This document shows, in pieces, positions 10,518-18,953 of a stretch of DNA of 64,000 nt (the first letter of the stretch is position 1; every line of letters begins with the position of its first letter). The stretch spans positions 3,853,501-3,917,500 of the forward strand of contig NZ_CP011492.1 of the NCBI RefSeq assembly GCF_001011035.1. Direction: 5' to 3'. The notes under the pieces were generated by a model. The model did not search any database, had not been told where the DNA came from, and was given only the letters and a program-made list of their open reading frames with translations. Both the position numbers and the translations under genes were made by a program. This DNA is from Streptomyces sp. CNQ-509 (lineage in GTDB: Bacteria > Actinomycetota > Actinomycetes > Streptomycetales > Streptomycetaceae).

Positions 10518-11024
10518 CTACTTCCGCAGCTCGATGACGGTCTTGCCGATCCGGATCGGTGCGCCGGGCGGGATCGGCACCGGCACGGTCAGCCGGGTCC
10601 GGTCGAGGTAGGTGCCGTTGGTGGAACCGAGGTCCTCCACGATCCAGCGCCCGTCACGGTCCGGGTAGATCCTGGCATGCCGCGAGGAGGCGTAGTCGTC
10701 GTCCAGCACGATTGTCGAATCGTGGGCCCGTCCCAGGGTGATGGTCTGCCCCTGCAGGGTGACGGTGGTGCCGGTGAGCGACCCCTCGGTGACCACGAGT
10801 TTGGTCGGGGCCCCGCGCTGGCCCCGGCGCCCGCCGCGGCCGCCCCTGGCGTCCTGCGGCGGCGCCTGTGGCCGCGGCGGCGGCCGGTCCTGGGCGGCCG
10901 CCGCCCGCCGGGTGACCCGGGTGCCGAACAGGTCGCTGCGGATGACCTGTACGGCGACGATGACGAACAGCCACAGTACGGCGAGGAAACCCAGCCGCAT
11001 GACCGTCAGGGTCAGCTCTGACAT
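10518..11024 (-). CDS. fhaB: FHA-domain protein FhaB (FipA-like)
   Basis: 168 residues from ATG 11024. An N-terminal membrane helix (about 8-28) is followed by a low-complexity linker and a C-terminal FHA domain (about 85-165) with the phosphothreonine-binding residues in LGRA, SSRHARI and GSTNGTYLD. FHA domains read phosphothreonine marks made by kinases such as PknB. In mycobacteria the FhaB/FipA protein links FtsZ and FtsQ under stress. It sits 10 bp after fhaA and 26 bp before the phosphatase gene. Confidence 0.93.
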   Translation of the reverse strand: MSELTLTVMRLGFLAVLWLFVIVAVQVIRSDLFGTRVTRRAAAAQDRPPPRPQAPPQDARGGRGGRRGQRGAPTKLVVTEGSLTGTTVTLQGQTITLGRAHDSTIVLDDDYASSRHARIYPDRDGRWIVEDLGSTNGTYLDRTRLTVPVPIPPGAPIRIGKTVIELRK

Positions 11025-11034
11025 CGGCCCCGCT

Positions 11035-11898
11035 TCACCCTTCTTGCCGGTAGAGGACGGTGGTGTTGCCCACGCGGATGCGTGAGCCGTCGCGGAGCGT
11101 AGCGCGCTGGGTGTGCTGGTCGTCCACCACGATGCCGTTCGTGGACCCGAGATCCTGCACCATCGCGCCGCCGTCGAAGGTGCGGATCTCGGCGTGCCGG
11201 CGGGAGACGCCGGGGTCGTCGATCCGCACGTCGGCTTCCGTGCTGCGGCCCAGGACCAGCGACTGCCTGGTCATCTGGTGGCGTACGCCGTTGATCTCCA
11301 GCCAGTGCCGCAGCCGGCGCGCGCCGCCGGGCGGGGCACCGGCGGGGGCGCCGCCGGGCGGTCCTGGCGGCGGTCCTGCGGGCATGGGCGGCGGCTGGTG
11401 CTGCGGCGGCCGGCCGTAGGCGGCGTAGTCGCTGGGCTGGGAGCCGTAGCTGCCGGGGCCCGCGGGTCCCGGGGGCATGGTGGGCGCCCCGCCGGGCCGG
11501 CCCCGCGCGGGCGCCTGGGAGTGGCTGCCCGCCAGGGTGCGGCTGCGGATCCGGTAGAGGCCCGTGTCGAGGTCCTCGGCCTTCTCCAGGTGCACCTTTA
11601 TCGGGCCCATGAAGGTGTAGCGCTGCTGCTGGGCGTAGTCGCGGACCATGGCGGCCAGCTCCTCGCCGAGCTGGCCGGAGTAGGGAGCGAGCCGGTCGTA
11701 GTCGGGGGCGCTCAGCTCCACGATGAAGTCGTTGGGTACGACGGTGCGCTCACGGTTCCAGATCGTGGCGTTGTTGTCGCACTCGCGCTGCAGGGCGCCG
11801 GCGATCTCCACCGGCTGCACCTCGGACTTGAACACCTTGGCGAAGGTGCCGTTGACGAGACCCTCGAGACGCTGCTCGAAGCGCTTGAGTACTCCCAC
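11035..11898 (-). CDS. fhaA: FhaA: DUF3662 plus FHA-domain protein
   Basis: 287 residues from GTG 11898, with a strong GGAGG 5 nt upstream. Residues 1-120 are the DUF3662 domain (MGVLKRFEQRLEGLVNGTF onwards), then a Pro/Gly/Gln-rich linker (about 125-195) and a C-terminal FHA domain with LGRS, SRRHAEI and GSTNGIVVD. FhaA binds phosphorylated partners of PknB (in mycobacteria the pseudokinase domain of MviN/MurJ) and restrains peptidoglycan synthesis. It is the first gene of the operon; its promoter lies in the gap to tRNA-Leu. Confidence 0.95.
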   Translation of the reverse strand: MGVLKRFEQRLEGLVNGTFAKVFKSEVQPVEIAGALQRECDNNATIWNRERTVVPNDFIVELSAPDYDRLAPYSGQLGEELAAMVRDYAQQQRYTFMGPIKVHLEKAEDLDTGLYRIRSRTLAGSHSQAPARGRPGGAPTMPPGPAGPGSYGSQPSDYAAYGRPPQHQPPPMPAGPPPGPPGGAPAGAPPGGARRLRHWLEINGVRHQMTRQSLVLGRSTEADVRIDDPGVSRRHAEIRTFDGGAMVQDLGSTNGIVVDDQHTQRATLRDGSRIRVGNTTVLYRQEG

Positions 11899-12273
11899 GG
11901 GGCACCTCCTCTCCTACGGGCCTTCCCGCCGGGCCCTCGAACATGCTGCTCGAAACTGCACGCTGATCGTATCCACGCGCGGGCGAATGGACTGGTTCCC
12001 GGTCCCCGCCGCCGGTACCTGGTGTCCTCTCTCACACCTGTCTCGCACCTGTCGGGACGGCCGTCCAGCCGGCCGCCCCGCCCTGCTCCTCCACCGTCCG
12101 CCCAGGCGTCCCCTGGGATGGTACGGGCGGCTCCTCCCAGTGTCCCGCACCCGCGGCCCCGAGCGGCCTCGGTGCGGGCAAATCGGATGTGATTCGGGCC
12201 CGGACCGCGTGCTAGTCTTCCTGACGTCAGCACAACGCCGGGGCGGCTTCCAGTCGCGTACGGCACACCCTTT
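11899..12273. promoter_or_regulatory. Divergent promoter region of the fhaA operon and tRNA-Leu
   Basis: This 375-bp gap must hold promoters in both directions. On the plus strand TAGTCT at 12213-12218 is a good -10 hexamer for tRNA-Leu, about 55 nt before the mature tRNA. For the minus-strand fhaA operon no pair could be fixed with confidence. No gene is supported here. Confidence 0.45.
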
Positions 12274-12357
12274 GCGCGGGTGGCGGAATAGGCAGACGCG
12301 CTGGATTCAGGTTCCAGTGTCCGAAAGGACGTGGGGGTTCAACTCCCCCCTCGCGCA
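12274..12357 (+). tRNA. tRNA-Leu (anticodon CAG)
   Basis: An 84-nt class II tRNA. Acceptor GCGCGGG pairs with CTCGCGC (one G-U), the D-arm is TGGCGGAATAGGCAGACGC, the anticodon loop TTCAGGT has CAG, there is a long variable arm (TGTCCGAAAGGACGT) and a T-arm GGGGGTTCAACTCCCCC. The discriminator base is A, typical of tRNA-Leu. The CCA end is not encoded. It reads CUG, the main leucine codon in this genome. Confidence 0.97.
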
Positions 12358-12369
12358 CACAGACGGCAT

Positions 12370-12433
12370 CGACGGAAGGTGTCCGGCCCGGTGACGCAAG
12401 TCACCGGTGCGGGGAGCCTTCCGTCGTTTTGTT
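12370..12433 (+). terminator. tRNA-Leu terminator with T tract
   Basis: Nested hairpin: outer arms 12370-12379/12417-12426 (CGACGGAAGG) and an inner stem 12388-12395/12400-12407 (CCGGTGAC) with loop GCAA, followed by TTTTGTT. It is a conventional intrinsic terminator. Confidence 0.85.
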
Positions 12434-12582
12434 GTGCGCCCCGCGCCTGGCGCTCGTCGGGCGTGTGCCGCGGCCGAGGGGCCCGGATGCGCTTGCGCTC
12501 TTTCCCGGCAGCACGGCGCCGGTCGGCGATGTGTGAAACGGTTGAGGGGAGCGTCGGGCCGCCGCGGGGCGGCCCGGGTCTG

Positions 12583-12596
12583 GTTTCACGTGAAAC
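12583..12596. other. parS: parS chromosome-partition site (ParB binding)
   Basis: GTTTCACGTGAAAC is an exact match to the 14-bp core of the parS palindrome used by ParB/Spo0J. It is intergenic, between tRNA-Leu and terD. Streptomyces chromosomes carry about twenty such sites around oriC, so this fixes the window near the origin. Confidence 0.93.
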
Positions 12597-12804
12597 GCCC
12601 GGACGGCGTAACGCGCCGCCCGGGGGGTTCCGGGGCGATCGGCGAAGGTGGTAGACCCAGAGGCACGAGGTCCGATTCGTCGCCGTACGCTGGCGGGAAC
12701 CGGGGTCCCGGGGTGCTCGTTGCACCGATGGGTGCCGCGGTCAGCCGGGCCCAGCAATGTTCGTCAAGCGGCGCGGCCCGCGCCGGATTGGGGCAGGGTA
12801 AGTC

Positions 12805-13380
12805 ATGGGTGTCAGCCTCGCTAAGGGTGGAAACGTCTCGCTGACGAAGGAGGCGCCGGGGCTCACGGCCGTCGTCGTCGGTCTCGGCTGGGACGTGCGT
12901 ACCACCACCGGCTCGGACTTCGACCTCGACGCCAGCGCGCTGCTGCTCGGTGCCGACGGGAAGGTCCTCTCGGACCAGCACTTCATCTTCTTCAACAACC
13001 TCAAGAGCCCCGACGGCTCCGTCGAGCACACCGGTGACAACCTCACCGGTGAGGGCGAGGGTGACGACGAGCAGGTGAAGGTGAACCTCGCGGGCGTGCC
13101 CGCCGAGATCGAGAAGATCAGCTTCCCGGTGTCGATCTACGAGGCCGAGAGCCGCCAGCAGAGCTTCGGCCAGGTGCGCAACGCGTTCATCCGCGTCGTC
13201 AACCAGGCCGACAACAACGAGATCGCCCGCTACGACCTCAGCGAGGACGCCTCGACCGAGACCGCCATGGTCTTCGGCGAGCTGTACCGCAACGGGGCCG
13301 AGTGGAAGTTCCGCGCCGTGGGCCAGGGCTACGCCTCGGGGCTGCGCGGCATCGCACAGGACTTCGGCGTCAACGTCTGA
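12805..13380 (+). CDS. TerD family tellurium-resistance/calcium-binding stress protein
   Basis: 191 residues from ATG 12805. The whole sequence is one TerD domain: GVSLAKGGNVSLTKEAPGL at the start, the DFDLDASALLL and acidic loop residues that bind calcium, FFNNLKSPDGSVEHTGDN, and FGELYRNGAEWKFRAVGQGY near the end. TerD proteins are linked to tellurite, oxidative and phage stress and to differentiation in streptomycetes; the molecular action is unclear. It is monocistronic with its own terminator. Several TerD paralogues are usual per genome, so a symbol is not assigned. Confidence 0.93.
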   Translation: MGVSLAKGGNVSLTKEAPGLTAVVVGLGWDVRTTTGSDFDLDASALLLGADGKVLSDQHFIFFNNLKSPDGSVEHTGDNLTGEGEGDDEQVKVNLAGVPAEIEKISFPVSIYEAESRQQSFGQVRNAFIRVVNQADNNEIARYDLSEDASTETAMVFGELYRNGAEWKFRAVGQGYASGLRGIAQDFGVNV

Positions 13381-13466
13381 GTCAACGTCCGAGCCGGTGA
13401 CGGCTCTTGAGGCGGCGGAGCCGCGGAGCCCCCGGGCCCGCGCCCTCCCGCCCTGCCCGATCAGCG

Positions 13467-13495
13467 GACCGGCGACGGCACTGCCGTCGCCGGTC
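13467..13495 (+). terminator. Hairpin terminator downstream of terD-like gene
   Basis: A perfect inverted repeat with 14-bp arms (13467-13480 and 13482-13495) around one central base, about 90 bp after the terD stop. There is no T tract. Confidence 0.75.
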
Positions 13496-13606
13496 CCGCC
13501 GTTTCCGCGACCGGACCGCGACCGGGGCGGGCGGCGCCGTATGCGGCGGGCCACACCTCCCGGAACCGGCCGTCCCGCCCGGAGGCCCACCCCGTACGCT
13601 GGCGGG

Positions 13607-14491
13607 GTGACGGAACCCGCGGAGCCCGACGAGCAGACGCCCCCCGACGACGAGCACGCGCGCGCCGACGGGACACCCGGCGGCGAGCGCGCCGAGGACG
13701 CGGACGGCGGCGAGGACACCGGCGCCGAGCGGCTGGAGCGCGCCGTACGGGCCGCGGAGCAGGCCCTCATCGAGTTCGAGGTGGCCGTCGAGACGTTCCG
13801 TATCGAGGTCGACAACTTCTCCCGGCTGCACCACCAGCGCCTCGGCCCCATGTACAGCCGCCTCGACGAGCTGGACGCCCTCATCGCCGAGGCCAGGGCC
13901 GAGCGGACCGGCGACCCGGAGGACAAGCGCCGGGCCGACGAGGCGCGGGCGCTGGTGATGCCGATGCCCGGCGTCGAGGAGCTCTTCGGCGGCTGGCTCG
14001 ACTCCGACGGGCTCTCGCCGGAGGCCGCCGACATGCTCACCGGCCGGCCGGTGTCGCCGCCGCCGCGGGTGCGGCCCAGCGAGGAGGCCCGGCGGCTCTA
14101 CCGCGAGCTGGCCCGCATGGCGCACCCCGACCTCGCCCAGGACGAGCACGAGTCGGACCGGCGCAGCGCGTTCATCGCCCGGGTGAACACCGCGTACGCC
14201 TCCGGGGACGTCGAGGTGCTGACCGCGCTCAAGGCGGAGTGGCAGGCCGGGCCCGCGCCCGAGGAGCACCGGCGCAGCCGGGCCGAGGAGCTGTACGAGC
14301 GGCTGGAGTGGCTGGCGCAGCGCAAGGAGCTGCTGGTGTCGGTCGCGACGCAGTTGGAGGAGGGCGCGATCGGCCAGATGCTGAAGCTGGCGCCCGACGA
14401 TCCGGACCGGTTGCTGGAGGAGATCGCCGAGGAGCTGCTGGCGCGGGTGTCGGAGAAGGAAGCGGCGCTCGCGGAGCTGGCCCGCGGCTGA
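13607..14491 (+). CDS. J-domain-like hypothetical protein
   Basis: 294 residues from GTG 13607. TACGCT ends 6 nt before the GTG, so the transcript is probably leaderless; the longer frame upstream lacks such support. The first 45 residues are acidic and disordered. A helical/coiled region follows (45-110). Residues about 160-205 (EEARRLYRELARMAHPDLAQDEHESDRR) resemble a J-domain with the conserved HPD, so it may recruit DnaK-type chaperones. A second helical region (about 215-290) is rich in Glu and Leu. The client is unknown. Confidence 0.7.
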   Translation: MTEPAEPDEQTPPDDEHARADGTPGGERAEDADGGEDTGAERLERAVRAAEQALIEFEVAVETFRIEVDNFSRLHHQRLGPMYSRLDELDALIAEARAERTGDPEDKRRADEARALVMPMPGVEELFGGWLDSDGLSPEAADMLTGRPVSPPPRVRPSEEARRLYRELARMAHPDLAQDEHESDRRSAFIARVNTAYASGDVEVLTALKAEWQAGPAPEEHRRSRAEELYERLEWLAQRKELLVSVATQLEEGAIGQMLKLAPDDPDRLLEEIAEELLARVSEKEAALAELARG

Positions 14492-14554
14492 GCCGGGGCC
14501 GGGGCCCGGACAGAGCCGGGACGGGCACGGGCGGCGGTCCGGTAGCGTCGGGGC

Positions 14555-14899
14555 ATGAGCTTTGGTCACGTACCCACGGTCGGCATCGACGAGCTGACGG
14601 AGACCGCCTTCCTCTTGGACGTCCGCGAGGACGACGAGTGGCAGGCAGGTCACGCCGAGGGCGCCCTGCATGTCCCGATGAGCCAGTTCGCCGCGCGCTA
14701 CGGCGAGGTGACCGAGGCGGCGCCGCAGGACGGCCGGATCAACGTGATCTGCCGCTCCGGCGGGCGCTCGGCGCAGGTGGCGATGTACCTGGTGCAGCAG
14801 GGGATGGACGCCGTCAACGTCGCCGGGGGCATGGAGGCGTGGGCCGCCGCCGGGCGGCCGGTCGTGGACGACAAGGGCGCCGCGGGGCACGTGCTCTGA
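14555..14899 (+). CDS. Single-domain rhodanese-like sulfurtransferase
   Basis: 114 residues from ATG 14555, with the leaderless-type hexamer TAGCGT ending 6 nt upstream. It is one rhodanese domain: LLDVREDDEWQAGHAEGALHVP, then the active-site loop CRSGGRS with the persulfide-forming cysteine at residue 66, and NVAGGMEAWAAAGRPV at the end. Single-domain rhodaneses carry sulfur for cofactor or thiol chemistry. The stop lies 10 bp from the convergent paaE stop, with no terminator visible. Confidence 0.93.
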   Translation: MSFGHVPTVGIDELTETAFLLDVREDDEWQAGHAEGALHVPMSQFAARYGEVTEAAPQDGRINVICRSGGRSAQVAMYLVQQGMDAVNVAGGMEAWAAAGRPVVDDKGAAGHVL

Positions 14900-14909
14900 C
14901 ACGGCCCGG

Positions 14910-16007
14910 TCAGCGGTCGAAGTCCAGCTCCACCTGCTCGGTCACCGGGTGCGACTGGCAGGCCAGCACGTAGCCGGCGGCCAGCTCGTCGGGCTCCAGC
15001 GCGTAGCTGCGGTCCATCCGGACCTCGCCGCGGACCAGGAACGCCCGGCACGTACCGCAGACGCCGCCCTTGCAGGCGTACGGGGCGTCCGGGCGGGCCC
15101 GCAGCACCGCGTCGAGCAGCTTCTCGCCCGGCCGCAGCGGCCAACTGCCGGAGCGGCCCGCGAGGGTGGCGGTCAGCGTGCTGTGCTCGGGCGCGGCGCC
15201 TGCGGGCTCGGGAGCCGGGGCGTCGTCGATGTGGAAGATCTCCTCGTGGATCCGGCGGCGGGGGACGCCGAGGCCGCGCAGCCCGCGCTCCGCCTGCTGG
15301 ATCAGCCCGAAGGGCCCGCACAGGAACCAGCCCGCGACGTCCGCCACCGGCAGCAGCGCGGGCAGCAGCTCCGCCAGCCGCGCCGCGTCCAGCCGTCCCG
15401 CGGCCAGCCCGGCCTGCTGCTCCTCGCGGCTGAGCACCTGCACGACCTGGAGCCGGTCGGGATATTGGTCCTTGAGGTCGGCGACCTCCTCCAGGAACAT
15501 CGCGGAGTCGGTCGAGCGGTCGCTGCGGACGAGGCAGAAGCGGGCCCGCGGGTCGTGCCCGAGGAGGGTCGCGGCGATCGAGAGCACGGGCGTGATGCCG
15601 CTGCCGCCGACCACCGCGCCGTAGCGCCCGCCGGGGACGGGGGCCTCGCGCAGCCCGAAGCGGCCCGCGGGCGTGAGCACGGGCAGGGTCTCCCCCGGCG
15701 CGAGCCGCCGGTTGACGTACGGCGAGCAGGCGCCGTCGGCGACCTCGCGGACGCCGACGGTCAGCTCGGCGGGCGCGGGGTCCTCGGGGGAGCAGATCGA
15801 GTACGTCCGCCGGTCGCTCGTGCCGCCTTCGGTGCCGGTGGGGATCCGCAGGGCGACGTGCTGCCCGGCCCGGAAGCCGTACGCGGCGCGCAGCTCGGGC
15901 GGCACGGCGAAGGTCACGGCGACGGCGTCGTCGGTGAGACGGCGGACGTCGGCGACCTTGAGGTCGTGGAAGACGGCGTGCCCCCGGGGTGCGGCGGCGG
16001 AGGTCAC
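14910..16007 (-). CDS. paaE: Phenylacetyl-CoA epoxidase reductase subunit PaaE
   Basis: 365 residues from GTG 16007, overlapping the paaD stop by 4 nt. An FAD-binding domain (RTYSICS), an NADPH domain (GGSGITPVLSI) and a C-terminal plant-type 2Fe-2S ferredoxin (CKGGVCGTCRAF plus a later Cys in LACQSHP) occur in the standard order. It passes electrons from NADPH to the di-iron oxygenase PaaA. The long upstream frame is paaD read in another frame. It is the last gene of paaABCDE. Confidence 0.96.
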   Translation of the reverse strand: MTSAAAPRGHAVFHDLKVADVRRLTDDAVAVTFAVPPELRAAYGFRAGQHVALRIPTGTEGGTSDRRTYSICSPEDPAPAELTVGVREVADGACSPYVNRRLAPGETLPVLTPAGRFGLREAPVPGGRYGAVVGGSGITPVLSIAATLLGHDPRARFCLVRSDRSTDSAMFLEEVADLKDQYPDRLQVVQVLSREEQQAGLAAGRLDAARLAELLPALLPVADVAGWFLCGPFGLIQQAERGLRGLGVPRRRIHEEIFHIDDAPAPEPAGAAPEHSTLTATLAGRSGSWPLRPGEKLLDAVLRARPDAPYACKGGVCGTCRAFLVRGEVRMDRSYALEPDELAAGYVLACQSHPVTEQVELDFDR

Positions 16008-16624
16008 GTCAGCTCCTTGAAGTGGTCGAAGGGCTCCAGGCAGGCGGTGCAGCGGCGGAGCGCCTTGCAGGCGGTGGAGGAGAACGGCGACAGCAACTCG
16101 GTCTCGGCGGAGCCGCAGTGGGGACACGGGACGCCTGCGGCGGGCGCGACGGGGACGGCGGTCCCCGGCGTCATGGAGCCGGCACGGCCCGGCGCCGGGG
16201 CCGACCCGTCGCCCGGCGACGGCGTAGCCGGGGCGCGCCGGGGGCGGAACGTGACCGGGACCGGGCCCTCGGGGCGCGTCGTACGGGGTGGGGCGATGCC
16301 CGACTCGGCGAGCTTGCGGCGGCCCTCCGGCGTGATGTCGTCCGTCGTCCACGGCGGCGCCAGCACCCGCCGCACCCGTACCTCAGCCATCCCGCCGCGC
16401 TCGCGCAGCACCCGCTCGATGTCCTCGGCCATGGACTCCACGGCCGGGCAGCCCGTGTACGTCGGCGTCAGCTCGACCTCCACCGCCGCCGCCCCGGTCC
16501 TGCGCACTCCGCGGACCACGCCCAGCTCCGCGAGCGTCAGCATCGGCAGCTCCGGGTCCGGCACACTGCCGGCCAGCTCCCGCAGCCGCTCCTCCAGCGG
16601 GGTGTCCCCCGGGGCGTCCGTCAC
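16004..16624 (-). CDS. paaD: PaaD (DUF59/MIP18-type) assembly factor of the phenylacetyl-CoA epoxidase
   Basis: 206 residues from GTG 16624, overlapping paaC by 4 nt; a second GTG lies one codon upstream. The N-terminal DUF59 domain (about 10-110, with PTYTGCPAVESM) is joined by a Pro/Ala-rich linker of about 35 residues to a C-terminal zinc ribbon (CPHCG ... CKALRRCTACLEPFDHFK). PaaD is needed for a functional epoxidase and is related to Fe-S/metal insertion factors. The linker makes it longer than usual members. This gene is called paaJ in some annotations. Confidence 0.93.
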   Translation of the reverse strand: MTDAPGDTPLEERLRELAGSVPDPELPMLTLAELGVVRGVRRTGAAAVEVELTPTYTGCPAVESMAEDIERVLRERGGMAEVRVRRVLAPPWTTDDITPEGRRKLAESGIAPPRTTRPEGPVPVTFRPRRAPATPSPGDGSAPAPGRAGSMTPGTAVPVAPAAGVPCPHCGSAETELLSPFSSTACKALRRCTACLEPFDHFKELT

Positions 16625-17385
16625 CACGACGCCCCCGGGTGGCTGCGGTGCAGATGCTGCATCTCCGCGAGCATCCGGCCGAACGGCTCCGTGTGCACGC
16701 CCTCGCGGCCGGCCCCGGCCGACCAGCCGGTGCCGCGCGGGCCCTCGGGCAGCGCGAGAGTGGCGCGCTCCAGCACGCCGCCCACGGTCGCCAGCCACGC
16801 CGCCTCCAGCCCGGCCCAGTCCACCGCCAGGCCCCCGACGGGCCGGAACAACTCGCCCGTGAACCGCCAGAGCGCGTCGAGGCCCGCCCGCATCCGGGCG
16901 TGCGAGGTCTCCGTGCCGTCGCCGAGGCGCAGGGTCCACTGCTCGGCGTGGTCGCGGTGGTACGCGACCTCCTTCACCGCCTTCGCCGCGAGCGGCGCCA
17001 GGGGCGACGGCTCACCGGCGGCGGCCAACTGCCCGTAGAGCAGCTCCTGGTAGACGGAGAAGTACAACTGGCGGGCGACCGTGTGCGCGAAGTCGCCGTT
17101 CGGCTGCTCGACCAACTGCACGTTGCGGAAGGCGCGTTCCTCGCGGAGGAAGGCCAGCTCGTCCTCGTCCCCGACGAGGGAGAGCAGCGTGCGCGCCTGG
17201 CCGAGCAGGTCGAGCGCGATGTTCGCGAGGGCGACCTCCTCCTCCAGGACCGGCGCGTGGCCGGTCCACTCCGCGAGCCGGTGGGAGAGCACGAGCGCGT
17301 CGTCCCCCAGCGCCAGCGCGCCCACGGCGGCGGCCGGGTCGAGGGGGGCCGGGGCGGCGGTGGCCGGGTCCTGGGCGGTGCTCAC
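16621..17385 (-). CDS. paaC: Phenylacetyl-CoA epoxidase structural subunit PaaC
   Basis: 254 residues from GTG 17385, overlapping the paaB stop by 4 nt. It is all-helical and ferritin-like: EWTGHAPVLEEEVALANIALDLLGQARTLL, then NGDFAHTVARQLYFSVYQ and EVAYHRDHAEQWTLRLGDGTETSHARM, as in PaaC. It pairs with PaaA to form the oxygenase core but does not hold the catalytic iron pair. The ORF upstream of 17385 is paaB in another frame. Confidence 0.95.
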   Translation of the reverse strand: MSTAQDPATAAPAPLDPAAAVGALALGDDALVLSHRLAEWTGHAPVLEEEVALANIALDLLGQARTLLSLVGDEDELAFLREERAFRNVQLVEQPNGDFAHTVARQLYFSVYQELLYGQLAAAGEPSPLAPLAAKAVKEVAYHRDHAEQWTLRLGDGTETSHARMRAGLDALWRFTGELFRPVGGLAVDWAGLEAAWLATVGGVLERATLALPEGPRGTGWSAGAGREGVHTEPFGRMLAEMQHLHRSHPGASW

Positions 17386-17759
17386 AGGTTCCGCACCCCC
17401 TCCGGCAGCTCGTAGAACGTGGGGTGCCGGTACGGCTTGTCGGCGGCGGGGGCGAAGAACGGGTCCTTCTCGTCGGGCGAGGAGGCCGTGACCGCCGCGG
17501 ACGGCACGACCCACACCGAGACGCCCTCCTGGCGGCGGGTGTAGAGATCGCGCGCGTTGCGCAGGGCCATGGCGGCGTCCGGGGCGTGCAGCGAGCCGGC
17601 GTGCACGTGCGACAGGCCGCGCCTGCTGCGTACGAACACCTCCCACAGCGGCCAGTCCCCCGCCGCCTCCGCGCCGTCGGACCCGGGGGCGGTCTCCGCG
17701 CCCGTACGCCCCGTGGCCGCGGCCGGCTCCGCACCGCCGCCGGCGGCCGGCGCCGTCAT
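17382..17759 (-). CDS. paaB: Phenylacetyl-CoA epoxidase subunit PaaB
   Basis: 125 residues from ATG 17759, overlapping the paaA stop by 4 nt (ATGA). The conserved part (about 35-125) has WPLWEVFVRSRRGLSHVHAGSLHAPDA and the terminal YRHPTFYELPEGVRNL, standard for PaaB. The first 30 residues are a low-complexity extension not seen in E. coli PaaB. PaaB bridges PaaAC heterotetramers in the epoxidase complex. Confidence 0.95.
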   Translation of the reverse strand: MTAPAAGGGAEPAAATGRTGAETAPGSDGAEAAGDWPLWEVFVRSRRGLSHVHAGSLHAPDAAMALRNARDLYTRRQEGVSVWVVPSAAVTASSPDEKDPFFAPAADKPYRHPTFYELPEGVRNL

Positions 17760-18790
17760 GCCGCCGCCTCCGCGGACTCCGCGTCGCGCGCCCGCTTCGC
17801 GGCGTACGCCGCGGCGGCGTCGCGCACCCATGCGCCGTCCTCGTGCGCCTGCCGCCTGCGGCCTGTCCGCTGCTCGTTGCACGGCCCGTTCCCCCGGAGG
17901 ACCTCCTTGAACTCCGTCCAGTCGATGGCACCGAAGTCGTGCTGTCCCCGCTCCTCGTTCCAGCGCAGGTCGGGGTCCGGGAGGGTCAGGCCCAGGACCT
18001 CGGCCTGCGGCACGCAGATGTCGACGAAGCGCTGGCGCAGCTCGTCGTTCGAGTGGCGCTTGATCTTCCAGGCCATGGACTGCGCCGAGTGCGCCGACTC
18101 GTCGTCGGGCGGGCCGAACATCATCAGCGACGGCCACCACCAGCGGTCGACCGCGTCCTGCGCCATCGCGCGCTGCCCCGGGGTGCCGTGCGCGAGGGTG
18201 TGGAGCAGCTCGTACCCCTGGCGCTGGTGGAAGGACTCCTCCTTGCAGATGCGGACCATCGCGCGCGCGTACGGGCCGTAGGAGCAGCGGCACAGCGGCA
18301 CCTGGTTGATGATCGCGGCGCCGTCCACGAGCCAGCCGATGGCACCGACGTCGGCCCAGGTGAGCGTGGGGTAGTTGAAGATCGAGGAGTATTTCTGGCG
18401 GCCGGCGTGCAGCTTGTCCAGCAGCTCGTCCCGGCCGGTGCCCAGGGTCTCGGCGGCGCTGTAGAGATACAGGCCGTGGCCCGCCTCGTCCTGCACCTTG
18501 GCGAGCAGGATCGCCTTGCGGCGCAGGGAGGGGGCGCGCGTCAGCCAGTTCGCCTCCGGCTGCATGCCGATGATCTCGGAGTGCGCGTGCTGGGCGATCT
18601 GGCGCACGAGCGTCGCGCGGTAGGCGTCCGGCATCCAGTCGCGCGGCTCGATGCGCTCGTCCGCGGCGATCTTCGCCTCGAATGCGGCGGTGGCCTGCGG
18701 CGCGGCTTCCGCAGTGCCCGTGCCCATACGGGATCGGGGACCCGGCTCGGCTCCCGGCCCGCGGCCTCTTTCGCTGATCGTCTCCGGCAT
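17756..18790 (-). CDS. paaA: Phenylacetyl-CoA epoxidase catalytic subunit PaaA
   Basis: 344 residues from ATG 18790 (GGAG 5 nt upstream); an internal ATG at 18727 is the alternative. The ferritin-like oxygenase shows the iron ligand motifs in QIAQHAHSEIIG, KVQDEAGHGLYLYSAAETLG and CKEESFHQRQGYELL. It epoxidises the aromatic ring of phenylacetyl-CoA with O2. It is the first gene of paaABCDE. A TetR-type inverted repeat starts 22 bp before the ATG, so the operon is probably repressed by the PaaR-like gene at 27398. Acyl-CoA ligase and ring-opening genes other than paaN are outside the window. Confidence 0.96.
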   Translation of the reverse strand: MPETISERGRGPGAEPGPRSRMGTGTAEAAPQATAAFEAKIAADERIEPRDWMPDAYRATLVRQIAQHAHSEIIGMQPEANWLTRAPSLRRKAILLAKVQDEAGHGLYLYSAAETLGTGRDELLDKLHAGRQKYSSIFNYPTLTWADVGAIGWLVDGAAIINQVPLCRCSYGPYARAMVRICKEESFHQRQGYELLHTLAHGTPGQRAMAQDAVDRWWWPSLMMFGPPDDESAHSAQSMAWKIKRHSNDELRQRFVDICVPQAEVLGLTLPDPDLRWNEERGQHDFGAIDWTEFKEVLRGNGPCNEQRTGRRRQAHEDGAWVRDAAAAYAAKRARDAESAEAAA

Positions 18791-18811
18791 CTCGGCTCCC
18801 GTGCCCTCCCT

Positions 18812-18829
18812 ACCGACCGATCGTTCGGT
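18812..18829. promoter_or_regulatory. Putative PaaR operator before paaA
   Basis: An 18-bp near-palindrome (one mismatched pair) whose right part, 18816-18829, fits ACCGA-N4-TCGGT. The same 14-bp pattern recurs at 27360-27373 and 28697-28710. It lies 22 bp upstream of the paaA start, where a repressor would block transcription. Confidence 0.75.
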
Positions 18830-18953
18830 TCCATGCTCCTTGCCCGGCCTTACCCTGTCAAGGTCGGTTTCTGCGCCCGTACACTGCGCGGAGGCGGTCG
18901 GGGTGGGTAGCGTGCCGGTCCTAAGGACCGGAGGAGACGGGAGCCCGGGGGTT

